Source: Sphingomonadales bacterium
Lineage (GTDB): Bacteria > Pseudomonadota > Alphaproteobacteria > Sphingomonadales > Sphingomonadaceae
Length of the DNA: 64,000 nucleotides
Direction: 5' to 3'
Assembly (NCBI GenBank): GCA_016721875.1
Contig: JADKHG010000003.1
Coordinates: forward strand, 124,001 to 188,000
A program made the position numbers and the translations under genes. Below, one piece after another: positions 50,315 to 59,910 of this stretch (its first letter is position 1; each line of letters begins with the position of its first letter). The notes beneath the pieces were generated by a model, which worked only from the letters and a program-made list of their open reading frames with translations, did no database searches and was not told the DNA's origin.

Positions 50315-51228
50315 GCCAAGCCCCCGCCAACACAACAGCAAACGCTCCCGCAAAGCTGGGCGTTGTCCTGCCTTTCCTGATCGTAACCTTGATCTGGGGT
50401 TCGACCTGGCTGGTCATCCGCGACCAGATCAGCGCGGTTCCGGCAAGCTGGTCAGTAACCTACCGCTTTTCAATAGCCGCGATTGGCATGTTTGCGCTGA
50501 CATTGATCATGCGCCAGTCGCTGCGGCTCGACGCGCTGGCAATGCGCTGGACCTTCCTGCTCGGCGGGTTGCAATTCGGGCTGAACTTCAATTTCGTCTA
50601 CGCGGCGGAGAAATATATCACTTCAGGACTGGTCGCGGTGATTTTTGCGTTGTTGATCGTTCCCAACGCCCTGCTCGGCAAATGGTGGCTGGGACGAAAT
50701 TTCGGGCGCAGTTTTCTGGTCGGTTCAATTATCGCCTGTATTGGCGTCGCGCTGTTGATGGTGCAGGAATATCGAAGCGCACCAGTGGGCGGAACCGAAG
50801 TCGTCATTGGTTTCGCGCTGGCGCTGGCAGCGGTGATGTGCGCGTCGGTGTCGAATGTCGTGCAGGGATTGCCTGCAATGAACCGCTATCCGACAACCGC
50901 CATCCTGTCCTGGTCGATGCTTTGGGGTGCATTAGCCAATACGATCTGGTCCTGGGCGTCGTTCGGGCCACCCGTGATCGAAACGAGCTCGGCCTATCTG
51001 GGTGGCTTATTCTATCTAGGCATTGTCGGCTCGGTTTTCACCTTCCCGCTCTACTTCAAGTTAATCCGAGACATCGGCCCCGGCAAAGCGGCCTATACCA
51101 GCGTGCTGATCCCGGTCGTCGCCATGCTGCTATCGACATTGTTCGAGGATTATGAATGGACCATGCTGGCCGCTGGCGGTGCTGCTTTTGTGGTGCTCGG
51201 GCTGGCGGTGGCGATGCGCGCGCGATAG
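50311..51228 (+). CDS. EamA/DMT family transporter
   Basis: 305-aa ten-helix transporter with the two EamA repeats (LIWGSTWLVIRDQISAVPASW opening repeat one). GTG start overlaps the aldolase stop by four bases, so it may move the aldolase substrate or product, an inference. Substrate unknown. Confidence 0.87.
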   Translation: MSQAPANTTANAPAKLGVVLPFLIVTLIWGSTWLVIRDQISAVPASWSVTYRFSIAAIGMFALTLIMRQSLRLDALAMRWTFLLGGLQFGLNFNFVYAAEKYITSGLVAVIFALLIVPNALLGKWWLGRNFGRSFLVGSIIACIGVALLMVQEYRSAPVGGTEVVIGFALALAAVMCASVSNVVQGLPAMNRYPTTAILSWSMLWGALANTIWSWASFGPPVIETSSAYLGGLFYLGIVGSVFTFPLYFKLIRDIGPGKAAYTSVLIPVVAMLLSTLFEDYEWTMLAAGGAAFVVLGLAVAMRAR

Positions 51229-51282
51229 ACTCGCTTTCAAGCCATAGCCGCGCTAGACATCCCTCGAGAGAGGGAGAGTTTT

Positions 51283-52821
51283 ATGGAGCAGCTAAGCGGT
51301 CAGGACGCGAGTTTCGTTTATCTCGATACGCCGACAACGCCGATGCATATCGGATCGGTTGCAATCTACGATCCGTCCACAGCCCCCGGTGGCTTTGTGC
51401 GTTTCAAGGACATATTGCGCCACATCGAATCGCGGCTCGACCGGTCACGCAGCTTCCGCCAGAAACTGGTGCGCGTTCCCTATGATCTCGACCATCCCTA
51501 TTGGATCGATGACAAGAATTTCGACCTCGAATATCATGTCCGTCATATTGCTCTGCCCAAGCCCGGCGACTGGCGGCAATTGTGCATTCAGGTGTCGCGG
51601 TTGCACGCGCGCGGAATGGATCTGACCAAGCCGCTTTGGGAATTTATCGTTATCGAAGGACTCGATAATATCGAAGGCCTGCCCAAGGGCTGCTTCGCAC
51701 TGGTGTCTAAAATCCACCATGCCGCAATTGACGGCATGTCCGGGGTCGAGATTACCTCTGCGATCCACGATCTGACCGCGACGCCCGAAGAGGCTCCTTC
51801 TGCCAAAGGCTGGGATGGCGAGAACCCTCCCAATATGGGCGAGTTGATGTTGCGCACATGGGTCAACTCGATCCGCCAGCCTGTGCGTTTTGCCAAGACG
51901 ATTGCTGCGACCGTTCCCGGCGTGGCGCGTCTTGCCAAGCAGGCGGTCGGCGGGGACGTATCGCTCGACGGCGCGCGATCGGCACCACGCACCTTGCTCA
52001 ACGGCCCGGTTTCACCGCACCGCGTGTTCGACGGCACCGTGTTTGAACTGGCGAAGGTGCGCGCGATCAAGGACCGCATCGAAGGCGCGACGGTCAACGA
52101 TGTCGTGCTGACGATCATTGGCGGTGGCCTGCGGCATTATCTGAAGTCTCGCGACGATTTGCCCGAGGCCAGCCTGTCGGTGATGGCGCCGATTTCGGTG
52201 CGTGCCGAAGGCGAAAAAGGCGCGATGGGCAATCTGGTGTCGGCGATGGTGGTGCGAGTCGGCACGCAGATTGCTGATCCGATGGAACGGCTGGAATATG
52301 TCACCGGTGAAACGCGCAACAGCAAGGCGATGACCAACGCCATCGGCGCACGCACCCTGACCGATTATAGCGAGCTGATGCCGGCGGCGTTGGCTGGCTT
52401 GGCAGCGCGGCTCTATACCCGTTTTCACATCGCCAACATGCACGCCCCCGCCTTTAACGCCGTTGCAACCAACGTCCCCGGACCGCGCGTGCCGATCTAT
52501 TTTTCAGGCGCAAAGCTGGTGCGGCAAATGGGCTTTGGTCCCGTGTTCGACGGCATGGGGATGATCAACGTCATCTATAGCTATGAAAACGAGATCGCGA
52601 TTTCCTTCACCTCTGACCGGGCGATGATCCCCGACCCGGCCAACTATGCCGCAGCGCTGAAGACCGCTTTTGAGGAATTGTACGAAGCCAAAGTGAAGCC
52701 AAAGCCTGCATCCAAAGCGAAGGCTGCTGCTAAGGACAAGGCTGCGCCGATGAAAGCGTCACCAAAAGCCAAAACTAAAGCAAAGCCTAAGGCGCGCGCA
52801 GTTCCCCGAAAGCGCGGTTAA
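51283..52821 (+). CDS. Wax ester synthase/diacylglycerol acyltransferase (WS/DGAT)
   Basis: 512-aa acyltransferase making wax esters or triacylglycerols from acyl-CoA. The active-site HHxxxDG is present (HHAAIDGMSG, about residue 145). N-terminal LSGQDASFVYLDTPTTPMHIG and the C-terminal NVPGPRVPIYFSGAKL are family marks. The last ~40 residues are Lys/Ala/Pro-rich, unusual and probably disordered. GAGAGAGGGAGAG precedes the start. Suggests storage-lipid formation along with PHA. Confidence 0.93.
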   Translation: MEQLSGQDASFVYLDTPTTPMHIGSVAIYDPSTAPGGFVRFKDILRHIESRLDRSRSFRQKLVRVPYDLDHPYWIDDKNFDLEYHVRHIALPKPGDWRQLCIQVSRLHARGMDLTKPLWEFIVIEGLDNIEGLPKGCFALVSKIHHAAIDGMSGVEITSAIHDLTATPEEAPSAKGWDGENPPNMGELMLRTWVNSIRQPVRFAKTIAATVPGVARLAKQAVGGDVSLDGARSAPRTLLNGPVSPHRVFDGTVFELAKVRAIKDRIEGATVNDVVLTIIGGGLRHYLKSRDDLPEASLSVMAPISVRAEGEKGAMGNLVSAMVVRVGTQIADPMERLEYVTGETRNSKAMTNAIGARTLTDYSELMPAALAGLAARLYTRFHIANMHAPAFNAVATNVPGPRVPIYFSGAKLVRQMGFGPVFDGMGMINVIYSYENEIAISFTSDRAMIPDPANYAAALKTAFEELYEAKVKPKPASKAKAAAKDKAAPMKASPKAKTKAKPKARAVPRKRG

Positions 52822-53609
52822 TGCCCTGCTGACGGATAAACCATCCAGCGCCAACCTTTGCGTTCAAATGGCTGCCATTCGCCATCGGCCTGCGCCAGAC
52901 GATCAGCGACTGCCCACAACACCGCAGGGTTATGGCCAAGCCCGCAATGGCTGCCATTGACTTCGATATTGTCGCTGTGCGGACCTTGTGGTTCCTGGCT
53001 ATTTTCCCACGGCACAATGCCGTCTTGCCGCGACCAGATTGCGGTCGCTGGCACCGGCGGGACAAACTGGCTTTCGGCGAGCTGCGCCTGAATGTTCGGA
53101 TCGTCGATGCGCTGCCATGTCATCCATTCATAGGCACGCCACACCGTCGTCGATTTGGGGCAACCGGTGATCGGTGAGCCAAGGCTGATCACCTGCCGCA
53201 CCATATCAGGCCTGCTGCGAGATAGTTGTCGCGCCAATGTTCCCCCGAGCGACCAGCCCACAAGGCTGACCTTTTCCCCACTTTCGTGGAAGATCCGTTC
53301 GAGCCGCTTGATCAGCCGCTCGCCATTGGGGCCAATTGCGCTCGGGCCAAGGTTGCGACCGAGTTGCCAGTGATAGGCCTGATAGCCCAGCCCCGTCAGA
53401 TAAGTCTGCATCGGCCGCATCGACACTTCGGTCGCCATGAAACCGGGAAGCAACAGCACCGGATGGCCATCGCCTTGCGGTGCCTGCATCAGCCAAGGCG
53501 TTGCCAGAGTCATCCAGCCAAATTCAGCAATTGCACGCGGAAATTCCGACATTGCCAGGAAAAGCGAGGGTGGAGAAACCCGTTGCGCGGCAAGACTGGC
53601 CAAATTCAA
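52818..53609 (-). CDS. Alpha/beta hydrolase, lipase-like
   Basis: Up to 263 aa; the nucleophile elbow GWSLGG (SLVGWSLGGTLARQL), HPVLLLPGFMA oxyanion region and the His near the C-terminus (GSHCGLGHNPAV) are visible. The start is unclear: TTG at 53609 or 53603, or ATG further in. The neighbour WS/DGAT gene converges with it; both belong to lipid metabolism, so a lipase role is plausible. Confidence 0.82.
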   Translation of the reverse strand: MNLASLAAQRVSPPSLFLAMSEFPRAIAEFGWMTLATPWLMQAPQGDGHPVLLLPGFMATEVSMRPMQTYLTGLGYQAYHWQLGRNLGPSAIGPNGERLIKRLERIFHESGEKVSLVGWSLGGTLARQLSRSRPDMVRQVISLGSPITGCPKSTTVWRAYEWMTWQRIDDPNIQAQLAESQFVPPVPATAIWSRQDGIVPWENSQEPQGPHSDNIEVNGSHCGLGHNPAVLWAVADRLAQADGEWQPFERKGWRWMVYPSAGH

Positions 53610-53681
53610 TTCCCCCTGAAGGTGCGATCGATCCGGTCTTACGCCGGCATGCCGCTAGCTAGACGGGAATGATTCAACAGG

Positions 53682-54503
53682 TCAATTGCATTTTGAAACC
53701 GATGCTTCGGAAATTGCGTCAAGCCCTTGCCGGTAATCGCGATAGCGCGGCTTCCAGCCTAGCAGGCGCTTTGCCTTGCCATTGGAGACACGCCGGTTCT
53801 CTGCATAAAAGGCACGCGCCATCGGCGACAAATGCACCTCTTCTAGCGAGAGCAGTGGTGGCGGTTTCTGACCCAGCAAACCGCAGGCATATTCGATGAC
53901 TTCGTTCTGGCTGCACGGCATATCATCGGACAGATTATAAATGCCCGCCGGTCCCGCAAAGCTGGCTATGATGCCCGATACAATGTCATCGACATGCACG
54001 CGGCTAAACACCTGATCGGGCAGATCGATGCGGTGCGCCTTTCCCTCGCGCACCCGATCAAGTGCCGAGCGGCCGGGACCGTAAATTCCGGGCAGTCGGA
54101 AAATGCGCACATCGTTCCGCAACGCCTGCCATGCCATATCCGCCTCAGTGCGCGCGGTCCGACGTCCTGTCCCGATAAGCGCGCTTTCATCCACCACGCC
54201 CCCGGTATCGCCATAGACACCGGTGGACGAGAGATAGCCGATCCACGATGCCTCGCTTGATGCGATTGCCGCCCCATATTTTTCCAGCACCGGATCGCCG
54301 CCTTCCCCACTGGGTGGAACGCTGGACAAAATGTGGGTCGCCGCATCAATCATAGTCAGCACCGAGGCACGATCGTCAAATGCGATGGCGTCGCCCCCGC
54401 TCATCCGTCGCGTGCCCGTCACTTGCCAACCTTCGGCACGTAAGCACGTTGCGAGGCGGGTGGCAGTATAACCCATTCCAAAAATCAGCAGTGTCTTTGT
54501 CAC
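53682..54503 (-). CDS. NAD(P)-dependent epimerase/dehydratase family (SDR)
   Basis: 273-aa Rossmann-fold protein with GMGYTATRLATCL nucleotide-binding start and the WIGYLSSTGVYGDTGG motif containing the SDR Tyr. GTG start at 54503 with AAGG seven bases upstream. Related to YeeZ-like sugar-nucleotide epimerases; substrate unknown. Confidence 0.86.
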   Translation of the reverse strand: MTKTLLIFGMGYTATRLATCLRAEGWQVTGTRRMSGGDAIAFDDRASVLTMIDAATHILSSVPPSGEGGDPVLEKYGAAIASSEASWIGYLSSTGVYGDTGGVVDESALIGTGRRTARTEADMAWQALRNDVRIFRLPGIYGPGRSALDRVREGKAHRIDLPDQVFSRVHVDDIVSGIIASFAGPAGIYNLSDDMPCSQNEVIEYACGLLGQKPPPLLSLEEVHLSPMARAFYAENRRVSNGKAKRLLGWKPRYRDYRQGLDAISEASVSKCN

Positions 54504-54513
54504 TTCATGCCTT

Positions 54514-54625
54514 CGTCATTCCCGCGAAAGCGGGGATCCATCACCTGTGCTATCGGTTTAAACATGCGCCGCTAGGTGTAAACCCACACAGCAAGTGATG
54601 GATTCCTGCTTTCGCGGGAATGACG
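54514..54625. repeat. Inverted repeat of the CCCGCGAAAGCGGG family
   Basis: Arms of 31 bases (54514-54544, 54595-54625) beginning CGTCATTCCCGCGAAAGC, with only two mismatches, around a ~50-base centre. A broadly distributed ERIC-like palindrome; here it separates the SDR gene from pgeF. Confidence 0.85.
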
Positions 54626-54664
54626 AGTGTTGATTAGTCGAACCGGGACTGCAACAGAGCAGCA

Positions 54665-55444
54665 ATGGTGGAGAATGAAACAAAAGTCGAAACACTTACC
54701 AGCAACTTGCTCGCGCCGTTCGCGCATGGCTTTCTCGGTCGGCGTGGCGGTATGTCGCAAGGAATTTACGCTGGACTTAATGTCGGCCTGGGGTCGGACG
54801 ATGAACGCGCTGCGGTGATCGAAAACCGGCGGCGCGCAATCGGCGCGGTACTCCCGAACGCAGAGCTGGTGCGCGTTTACCAGATCCATTCGCCCGACGT
54901 GGTTACCATAACCAGCGGCATTGATCCCGAAAACCCGCCAAAGGGCGATGCAATGGTCACCGACCGTTCCAATCTACTGCTTGGTATTGTAACCGCAGAC
55001 TGCGTGCCGGTGTTGTTCGCCGATGCCGAGGCAGGCATTATCGGCGCGGCCCATGCTGGCTGGAAAGGCGCGATCAGCGGCGTTACCGACAACACAATCG
55101 CGGCAATGGAGGCACTGGGTGCCGACCGCAGCCGTATCGCTTGTGCCATCGGCCCGTGCATCGCGCAGAAAAGCTATGAGGTTGATACAGGTTTCTTCCG
55201 CCGCTTTGTCGAAGAAGATGAAGCCAATGAGCGCTTTTTCCTCGACGGCAAGCCCGATCATTACCAGTTCGACATCGAAGGCTATGTTGCGGCGCGACTG
55301 GCAAGCGCAGGAATTAAGCGCGTGGCCTGTCTGGGCGAGGACACCTATTTACAGGAAAACCGCTTCTTCAGCTATCGACGCAGCTGCCACCGAAACGAGC
55401 CGGGCTATGGACGGCAATTGTCGTTGATTGGCATACAGCCATGA
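54665..55444 (+). CDS. pgeF: Peptidoglycan editing factor / polyphenol oxidase family
   Basis: 259-aa DUF152/PgeF cysteine-histidine hydrolase that edits muropeptides (removes L-Ser from UDP-MurNAc-L-Ser in E. coli). Motifs: HGFLGRRGGMSQG, VYQIHSPDVV, VTADCVPVLFAD, AAHAGWKGA, CIAQKSYEV. ATG 54665; it overlaps the transporter gene by ATGA. Complete. Confidence 0.9.
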   Translation: MVENETKVETLTSNLLAPFAHGFLGRRGGMSQGIYAGLNVGLGSDDERAAVIENRRRAIGAVLPNAELVRVYQIHSPDVVTITSGIDPENPPKGDAMVTDRSNLLLGIVTADCVPVLFADAEAGIIGAAHAGWKGAISGVTDNTIAAMEALGADRSRIACAIGPCIAQKSYEVDTGFFRRFVEEDEANERFFLDGKPDHYQFDIEGYVAARLASAGIKRVACLGEDTYLQENRFFSYRRSCHRNEPGYGRQLSLIGIQP

Positions 55445-56844
55445 CCTCCAGACGCACGGGGCTTTGGGGCGGGCTTGCCATCTTCATTCTCATGCTGCTC
55501 GTCGGGCCGCCCGCGTCAATGGCAGCCTCTGCCTGGAATGTCGCCGCCTTGACCCTGTTGATGGCAATCTGGTGGATGACCGAAGCTTTGCCGCTGACGG
55601 CAACCGCATTGCTGCCCTTTCTCGCTCTGCCGCTAATGGGGATCATGAGCGCGAGTGAGGTTGCGAAGGAATATTATTCGCCGATCCTGTTCCTGATCCT
55701 CGGCGGGGCGTTCCTTGCGCTCGCTATCGAACGCACCGGAATGCATCGCCGCGTTGCCCTGTATATTTTGAGTTTTGCTGGCAAAACCAGCTTTGGTCTG
55801 CTGCTTGCTTTCATGGCGGCGACGGCTTTTCTGTCGATGTGGATTTCGAATACCTCGACCGCGCTGATCATGATGCCGATTGCACTCGCCGTGCTGGCCG
55901 CGGGCGGCATCGGCGAAGAGGAGCATGACGGCATGGCGGGGGCGCTGGTGCTGGGCGTCGCCTTTGCTGCTTCGCTGGGCGGGCTGGGTACATTGGTCGG
56001 ATCGCCCACCAACCCAATCGCCGCTGGGCTGATCGAAAAGCAATTGGGCTTGGAGATCGGCTTTCTGGACTGGATGGGTTTTGGCCTGCCGATCTTACTC
56101 GTCGCCGTGCCGCTCACAGCATGGATATTGGCGCGGGTTCAGCGGATTGACAGCCACAGTTTTGATACCGCCGCCGCGCGCAAGGCCATTGGGGAGAGCG
56201 TGGTTTGGAGCACTCCCGAAAAACGGCTGCTTCCGGTGATCCTGTTGGTGATCGGCCTCTGGATGTTGCAACCGCAGTTGGAAACCATGCTGCCCAAGGG
56301 ATCGGTAACCGACGGCAGCATTGCCATTGCCTGCGCGCTGTTGTTGTTCGTCATCCCCGATGGCGACAACCGGCCCCTGCTCAACTGGAAAGAGGCTGAC
56401 CGCGCCCCTTGGGGGGTGATCATGATGTTTGGCGGCGGACTGGCACTTGCGGCAGGGATTGGCGCATCGGGGCTCGCCGATTGGCTGGGTGAGGCGCTGG
56501 AGCCACTTGCCGGGGTTCATCCCTTGATCATAGCCGCTGCCGTCACTGCCTTGGTCATTTTGATTACCGAATTTGCCAGCAATGTCGCCGCAGCCAGCGG
56601 CGTCATGCCTGTGGTCGCAGGGTTGATTGCCGCCACTGGCTCGGACCCGTGGCTGCTAGCCATGTGTGCCTCGATCGCAGCAAGCTGGGGCTTCATGATG
56701 CCGTCGGGGACCGGCCCCAATGCACTGGCTTGGGCGACCGGTCATGTCGCGCTTCCCAGAATGCTGCGTGCTGGCCTGATGATCGCTTTGTTCGGGATAC
56801 CACTGATCGTGGGGGTGGTCTGGCTGGTTGCAGGTTTGCACTGA
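55441..56844 (+). CDS. DASS/SLC13 family anion transporter
   Basis: 467-aa inner-membrane sodium:anion symporter with about eleven helices. SNT-type helix hairpins are visible (MWISNTSTALIMMPIALAV, and near the end ITEFASNVAAASG), the motifs that bind dicarboxylate or sulfate. Starts within the stop of pgeF. Substrate probably C4-dicarboxylate or similar, not proven. Confidence 0.9.
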   Translation: MTSRRTGLWGGLAIFILMLLVGPPASMAASAWNVAALTLLMAIWWMTEALPLTATALLPFLALPLMGIMSASEVAKEYYSPILFLILGGAFLALAIERTGMHRRVALYILSFAGKTSFGLLLAFMAATAFLSMWISNTSTALIMMPIALAVLAAGGIGEEEHDGMAGALVLGVAFAASLGGLGTLVGSPTNPIAAGLIEKQLGLEIGFLDWMGFGLPILLVAVPLTAWILARVQRIDSHSFDTAAARKAIGESVVWSTPEKRLLPVILLVIGLWMLQPQLETMLPKGSVTDGSIAIACALLLFVIPDGDNRPLLNWKEADRAPWGVIMMFGGGLALAAGIGASGLADWLGEALEPLAGVHPLIIAAAVTALVILITEFASNVAAASGVMPVVAGLIAATGSDPWLLAMCASIAASWGFMMPSGTGPNALAWATGHVALPRMLRAGLMIALFGIPLIVGVVWLVAGLH

Positions 56845-56858
56845 TCAAAGCTAATATA

Positions 56859-56872
56859 GTTTCAATTGAAAC
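56859..56872. promoter_or_regulatory. 14-bp palindromic operator candidate
   Basis: Perfect palindrome GTTTCAATTGAAAC in the gap between the transporter and the PLP gene. Its size and AT-rich centre fit a MarR- or LysR-type operator. It lies 53 bases before the downstream start. Confidence 0.55.
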
Positions 56873-56890
56873 AAATATTGCTATAGGCTC

Positions 56891-56911
56891 GCGTCAAAGG
56901 AGATTTGACGC
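56891..56911 (+). promoter_or_regulatory. Hairpin with ribosome binding site in its loop
   Basis: GCGTCAAA and TTTGACGC form an 8-bp stem around the loop GGAGA, so the Shine-Dalgarno is held in the loop directly before ATG 56912. Could make translation initiation structure-dependent. Confidence 0.6.
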
Positions 56912-58216
56912 ATGACCGACCCGAAAAAGCCCCGCCGCATTGGCAAATCGCCAGTCAAGAAAGTCGGTGGGCGCATGCTCAAGCCCTCAACCTTGATGAT
57001 GGGGCATGGCTATGATCCGGTGCTGTCCGAAGGCGCGTTGAAGCCGCCGATCTTCCTCACCTCCACCTTTGCCTTTGAAAATGCAAAGGCGGGCAAACGC
57101 TTTTTCGAACATATCACCGGCAAACGTAAGGGTCCGGCAGATGGTCTGGTCTATTCGCGCTTCAACGGCCCCAATCAGGAAATCCTCGAAGACCGGCTCG
57201 CGGTGTGGGACGGGGCCGAGGATGCGCTGGTCTTTTCCAGCGGCATGTCGGCAATTGCGACATTGTTGCTTGCACTGGTTAGCCAGAACGATGTGATCGT
57301 CCATTCGGGGCCACTTTATGCCGCGACCGAATCGCTGATCGCGCGAATATTGTCGCGATTCGGTGTTTCCTTTGTCGATTTCCCCGCCGGCGCCAGCCGC
57401 AAAGAGATCGACAAGGTGTTGGCCAAGGCGGAAAAGCTGGCGGCGAAAACGGGTGGCAAGGTTGCTCTGATCTATCTCGAAAGCCCGGCCAACCCAACCA
57501 ATGCGCTCGTCGATGTCGAAGCGGTAACCGCAGCGCGCGATGCTGCTTTCTCCGGCGCGCAAAAACCCCCAATCGCAATCGACAACACTTTCCTCGGGCC
57601 ATTGTGGCAGCAGCCGATCAAGCAGGGTGCCGATCTGGTCGTCTATAGCCTGACCAAATATGCCGGTGGCCATTCGGACCTCGTCGCTGGCGGAGTGTGC
57701 GGATCGCAGTCGCTGATCGACATGATCCGCCCGATGCGCAACACCATCGGCACAATCTGCGACCCAAATACCGCATGGATGCTGTTGCGCAGTCTGGAAA
57801 CGCTGGAGTTGCGCATGACCCGCGCGGGCGAGAATGCAGCGAAGGTCTGCGCTTTCCTGAAAACCCACCCCAAGGTGGTCGGCCTCGGTTATCTGGGGAT
57901 GATCGAGGACAAGGCACAGCAGGATATTTTTAACCGCCATTGTACCGGCGCTGGTTCGACCTTCTCAGTGTTTATCAAAGGCGGCGAAAAGGAGAGCTTC
58001 CGTTGACTCGACGCGCTGAAAATCGCCAAACTCGCGGTCAGCCTTGGCGGCACCGAAACGCTGGCCAGCCCTCCGGCAGCAATGACCCACTTGTCGGTAC
58101 CAGAAGAGCGCAAGGCGGCTCTGGGGATCACCAACAATCTCGTCCGCATTTCGATTGGGATCGAGGATGCGGATGACTTGATCGCTGATTTCAAACAGGC
58201 GTTGGATCAGGTCTGA
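56912..58216 (+). pseudogene. Cystathionine gamma-synthase family PLP gene with in-frame TGA
   Basis: Frame runs 364 codons with a complete PLP domain: KPPIFLTSTFAFENA, SRFNGPNQEILEDRL, SSGMSAIATLLLAL, lysine in VYSLTKYAGGHSDL. A TGA at 58004-58006 breaks it at KESFR-stop-LDALKIAKLAVS; the same frame continues with SLGGTETLASPPAAMTHLSV to TGA at 58214-58216, total 434 codons. Because the remainder is typical and full-length, this is one mutation or error, not decay. The missing residue would normally be hydrophobic (Phe or Leu). Readthrough is possible but not shown. Confidence 0.85.
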
Positions 58217-58236
58217 GCGCGATACTTAATGTATGG

Positions 58237-58319
58237 ACCGTAGCCCTGAGCTTGTCGAAGGGCGCTTTTCAGCCCAGCGCTAACCTGTAAGCGTGCTTCG
58301 ACAGGCTCAGCACTACGGT
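58237..58319. repeat. Inverted repeat, CTGAGCTTGTCGAAG family
   Basis: Arms of about 29 bases, ACCGTAGCCCTGAGCTTGTC and the inverse ending CTACGGT, around a ~25-base centre. Widespread type in sphingomonads. It separates the PLP gene from the convergent HAD gene; a single-arm relative lies near 40840-40865. Confidence 0.82.
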
Positions 58320-58345
58320 AATCATTTAACTGTCGTGCAACGGCA

Positions 58346-59050
58346 CTAAGTTGCCGGATCCCCATCACGCCAGTTTAATATCTGCCACCCCTTCTCGCGC
58401 GCCAGCCGTTCCAGCGGCGGGTGCGGGTTGGTGGCGAAGGCTTCGTCGGCGAAGGATAAAAGCGGGGCGTCGGAGACATGGTCCGAGTAAGCTCGGATAT
58501 AGCATTGCTCACGCGCCAGACCTTGTGCAGCCATCCATACCTGCACCCGATCTAATTTCGCCGCATCGTAGCAATTATGCCCGTCGATCCGCGCCAGCAC
58601 ATGGCCACTGCTATCGGTAGCAAGCTCGGTCGCGATCACGCTTTCAAAACCCAGTCGCCGCGCAATCGCATCGACATAGAGACGGTAGGATGCCGTCGCG
58701 ATGACATGGCGGTATCCATCGGCCTTCTCCGCCTCAATGCGCCACTGCGCCTCCTGATAGACATTACGGCCCAGCACCAAGTCGGCATGACTTTCTAGAT
58801 AGCGGGCAAAGGCTTGGGGCGAGACGCGGCCACCGATCAGCAAGGTTTGCGCAAACTGCTTCAAACGACCGCGATCCCACAGCTTCACCGCATAGAGCAG
58901 CAGGCCCAACGGCAACAGCGGCGCGAGCAACAACCGCCAAGGCGACTTGTTCCACGCCATATGTATCAGAAAGCCATTATAGGTCGCGCGGCGCGTCACC
59001 GTCTTGTCCATGTCGTAGATGGCGATACGGATTTTTGGAGCGGAACTCAT
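58346..59050 (-). CDS. HAD-IB family phosphatase
   Basis: 234-aa haloacid-dehalogenase fold hydrolase: DMDKT catalytic motif (IAIYDMDKTVTRR), motif II-like IATASYRLYVDAIARR, motif III-IV YSDHVSDAPLL. One membrane-like helix near residues 35-55 (LLLAPLLPLGLLLYAV). The family often dephosphorylates phosphoserine or lipid-linked substrates. AGAGG precedes the ATG. Confidence 0.88.
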   Translation of the reverse strand: MSSAPKIRIAIYDMDKTVTRRATYNGFLIHMAWNKSPWRLLLAPLLPLGLLLYAVKLWDRGRLKQFAQTLLIGGRVSPQAFARYLESHADLVLGRNVYQEAQWRIEAEKADGYRHVIATASYRLYVDAIARRLGFESVIATELATDSSGHVLARIDGHNCYDAAKLDRVQVWMAAQGLAREQCYIRAYSDHVSDAPLLSFADEAFATNPHPPLERLAREKGWQILNWRDGDPAT

Positions 59051-59168
59051 TGTGCCTCTTTAGCGCAACCTAGCGCCTTGGGAAGCACCCGCGCACTGGA
59101 CTCTTGGCTTGTGTCCGCTAAGCAGTCATTCGGAGAGAATCAGACATGGTCACTGGGGGAATATCGAA

Positions 59169-59909
59169 ATGAACAGCAGTACCAAAATCCTCATCGGAGC
59201 GGGCCTGACGGCTTTGCTCGCATGGGGGTCGCACAGCGTATTCGACAAGGGTGCGGCCTTTGTTGACGGGCTGGAAGCTCAGGCAAAGGAAACGCTCGCC
59301 GCGCAATCGGTCGAGGGCGTGACCGTAGCCTCTGAACGCGATCCGGCGCTGAAGCGCGTGATCATCCTGTCAGGCGACAAGAGCGACGAGGAAAAGGCGA
59401 AGATCATCGCGGCAGTCAAGGCGATCCCCGGGGTCGCAGACGCACGCTGGGATGATGGCTCGACAGGAGCCGCTGCTCCTGCCGCAGCAGCTGAAGCGCC
59501 CGCCACCAAGGAACAGGTTGCCGAATGCCAGGGCGACATCAACACGCTGATGACCGGCAAGACGATCAACTTCCAGTCAGGCAGCGCCTATCTGGCCGCC
59601 GACAGCAATGCGATCATTGACGAACTTGCCAAGGCATTGGGGCCGTGTGCTGGCACCAAGGTCGAAGTGCAGGGCCACACAGACCTGACCGGCAATCCCG
59701 AAATCAATCAGACGCTGTCACAGGCACGGGCCGAGGCGGTTGCCAAGGCACTGACCGACAAGGGCGTGCCCGCCGACCGTTTGACTGCAAAGGGCTATGG
59801 TTCGACCCAACCGGTTGAAAACGCCATGACAGCCGCGGCCAACGCCAAAAACCGCCGCACCGTATTTTCCGTCGCCGCCGCTGGCGCGGCCCCTGAAGGA
59901 GGCCAATGA
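59169..59909 (+). CDS. OmpA family protein with BON-like domain
   Basis: 246-aa exported protein. After an N-terminal helix, a BON-like domain (VEGVTVASERDPALKRVIIL) is followed by an Ala/Pro linker and a C-terminal OmpA peptidoglycan-binding domain (VEVQGHTDLTGN, NQTLSQARAEAVAKAL). Start 59169 with GGGGGA upstream. It is followed after one base by a 33-aa membrane peptide gene. Confidence 0.87.
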   Translation: MNSSTKILIGAGLTALLAWGSHSVFDKGAAFVDGLEAQAKETLAAQSVEGVTVASERDPALKRVIILSGDKSDEEKAKIIAAVKAIPGVADARWDDGSTGAAAPAAAAEAPATKEQVAECQGDINTLMTGKTINFQSGSAYLAADSNAIIDELAKALGPCAGTKVEVQGHTDLTGNPEINQTLSQARAEAVAKALTDKGVPADRLTAKGYGSTQPVENAMTAAANAKNRRTVFSVAAAGAAPEGGQ

Positions 59910-59910
59910 C

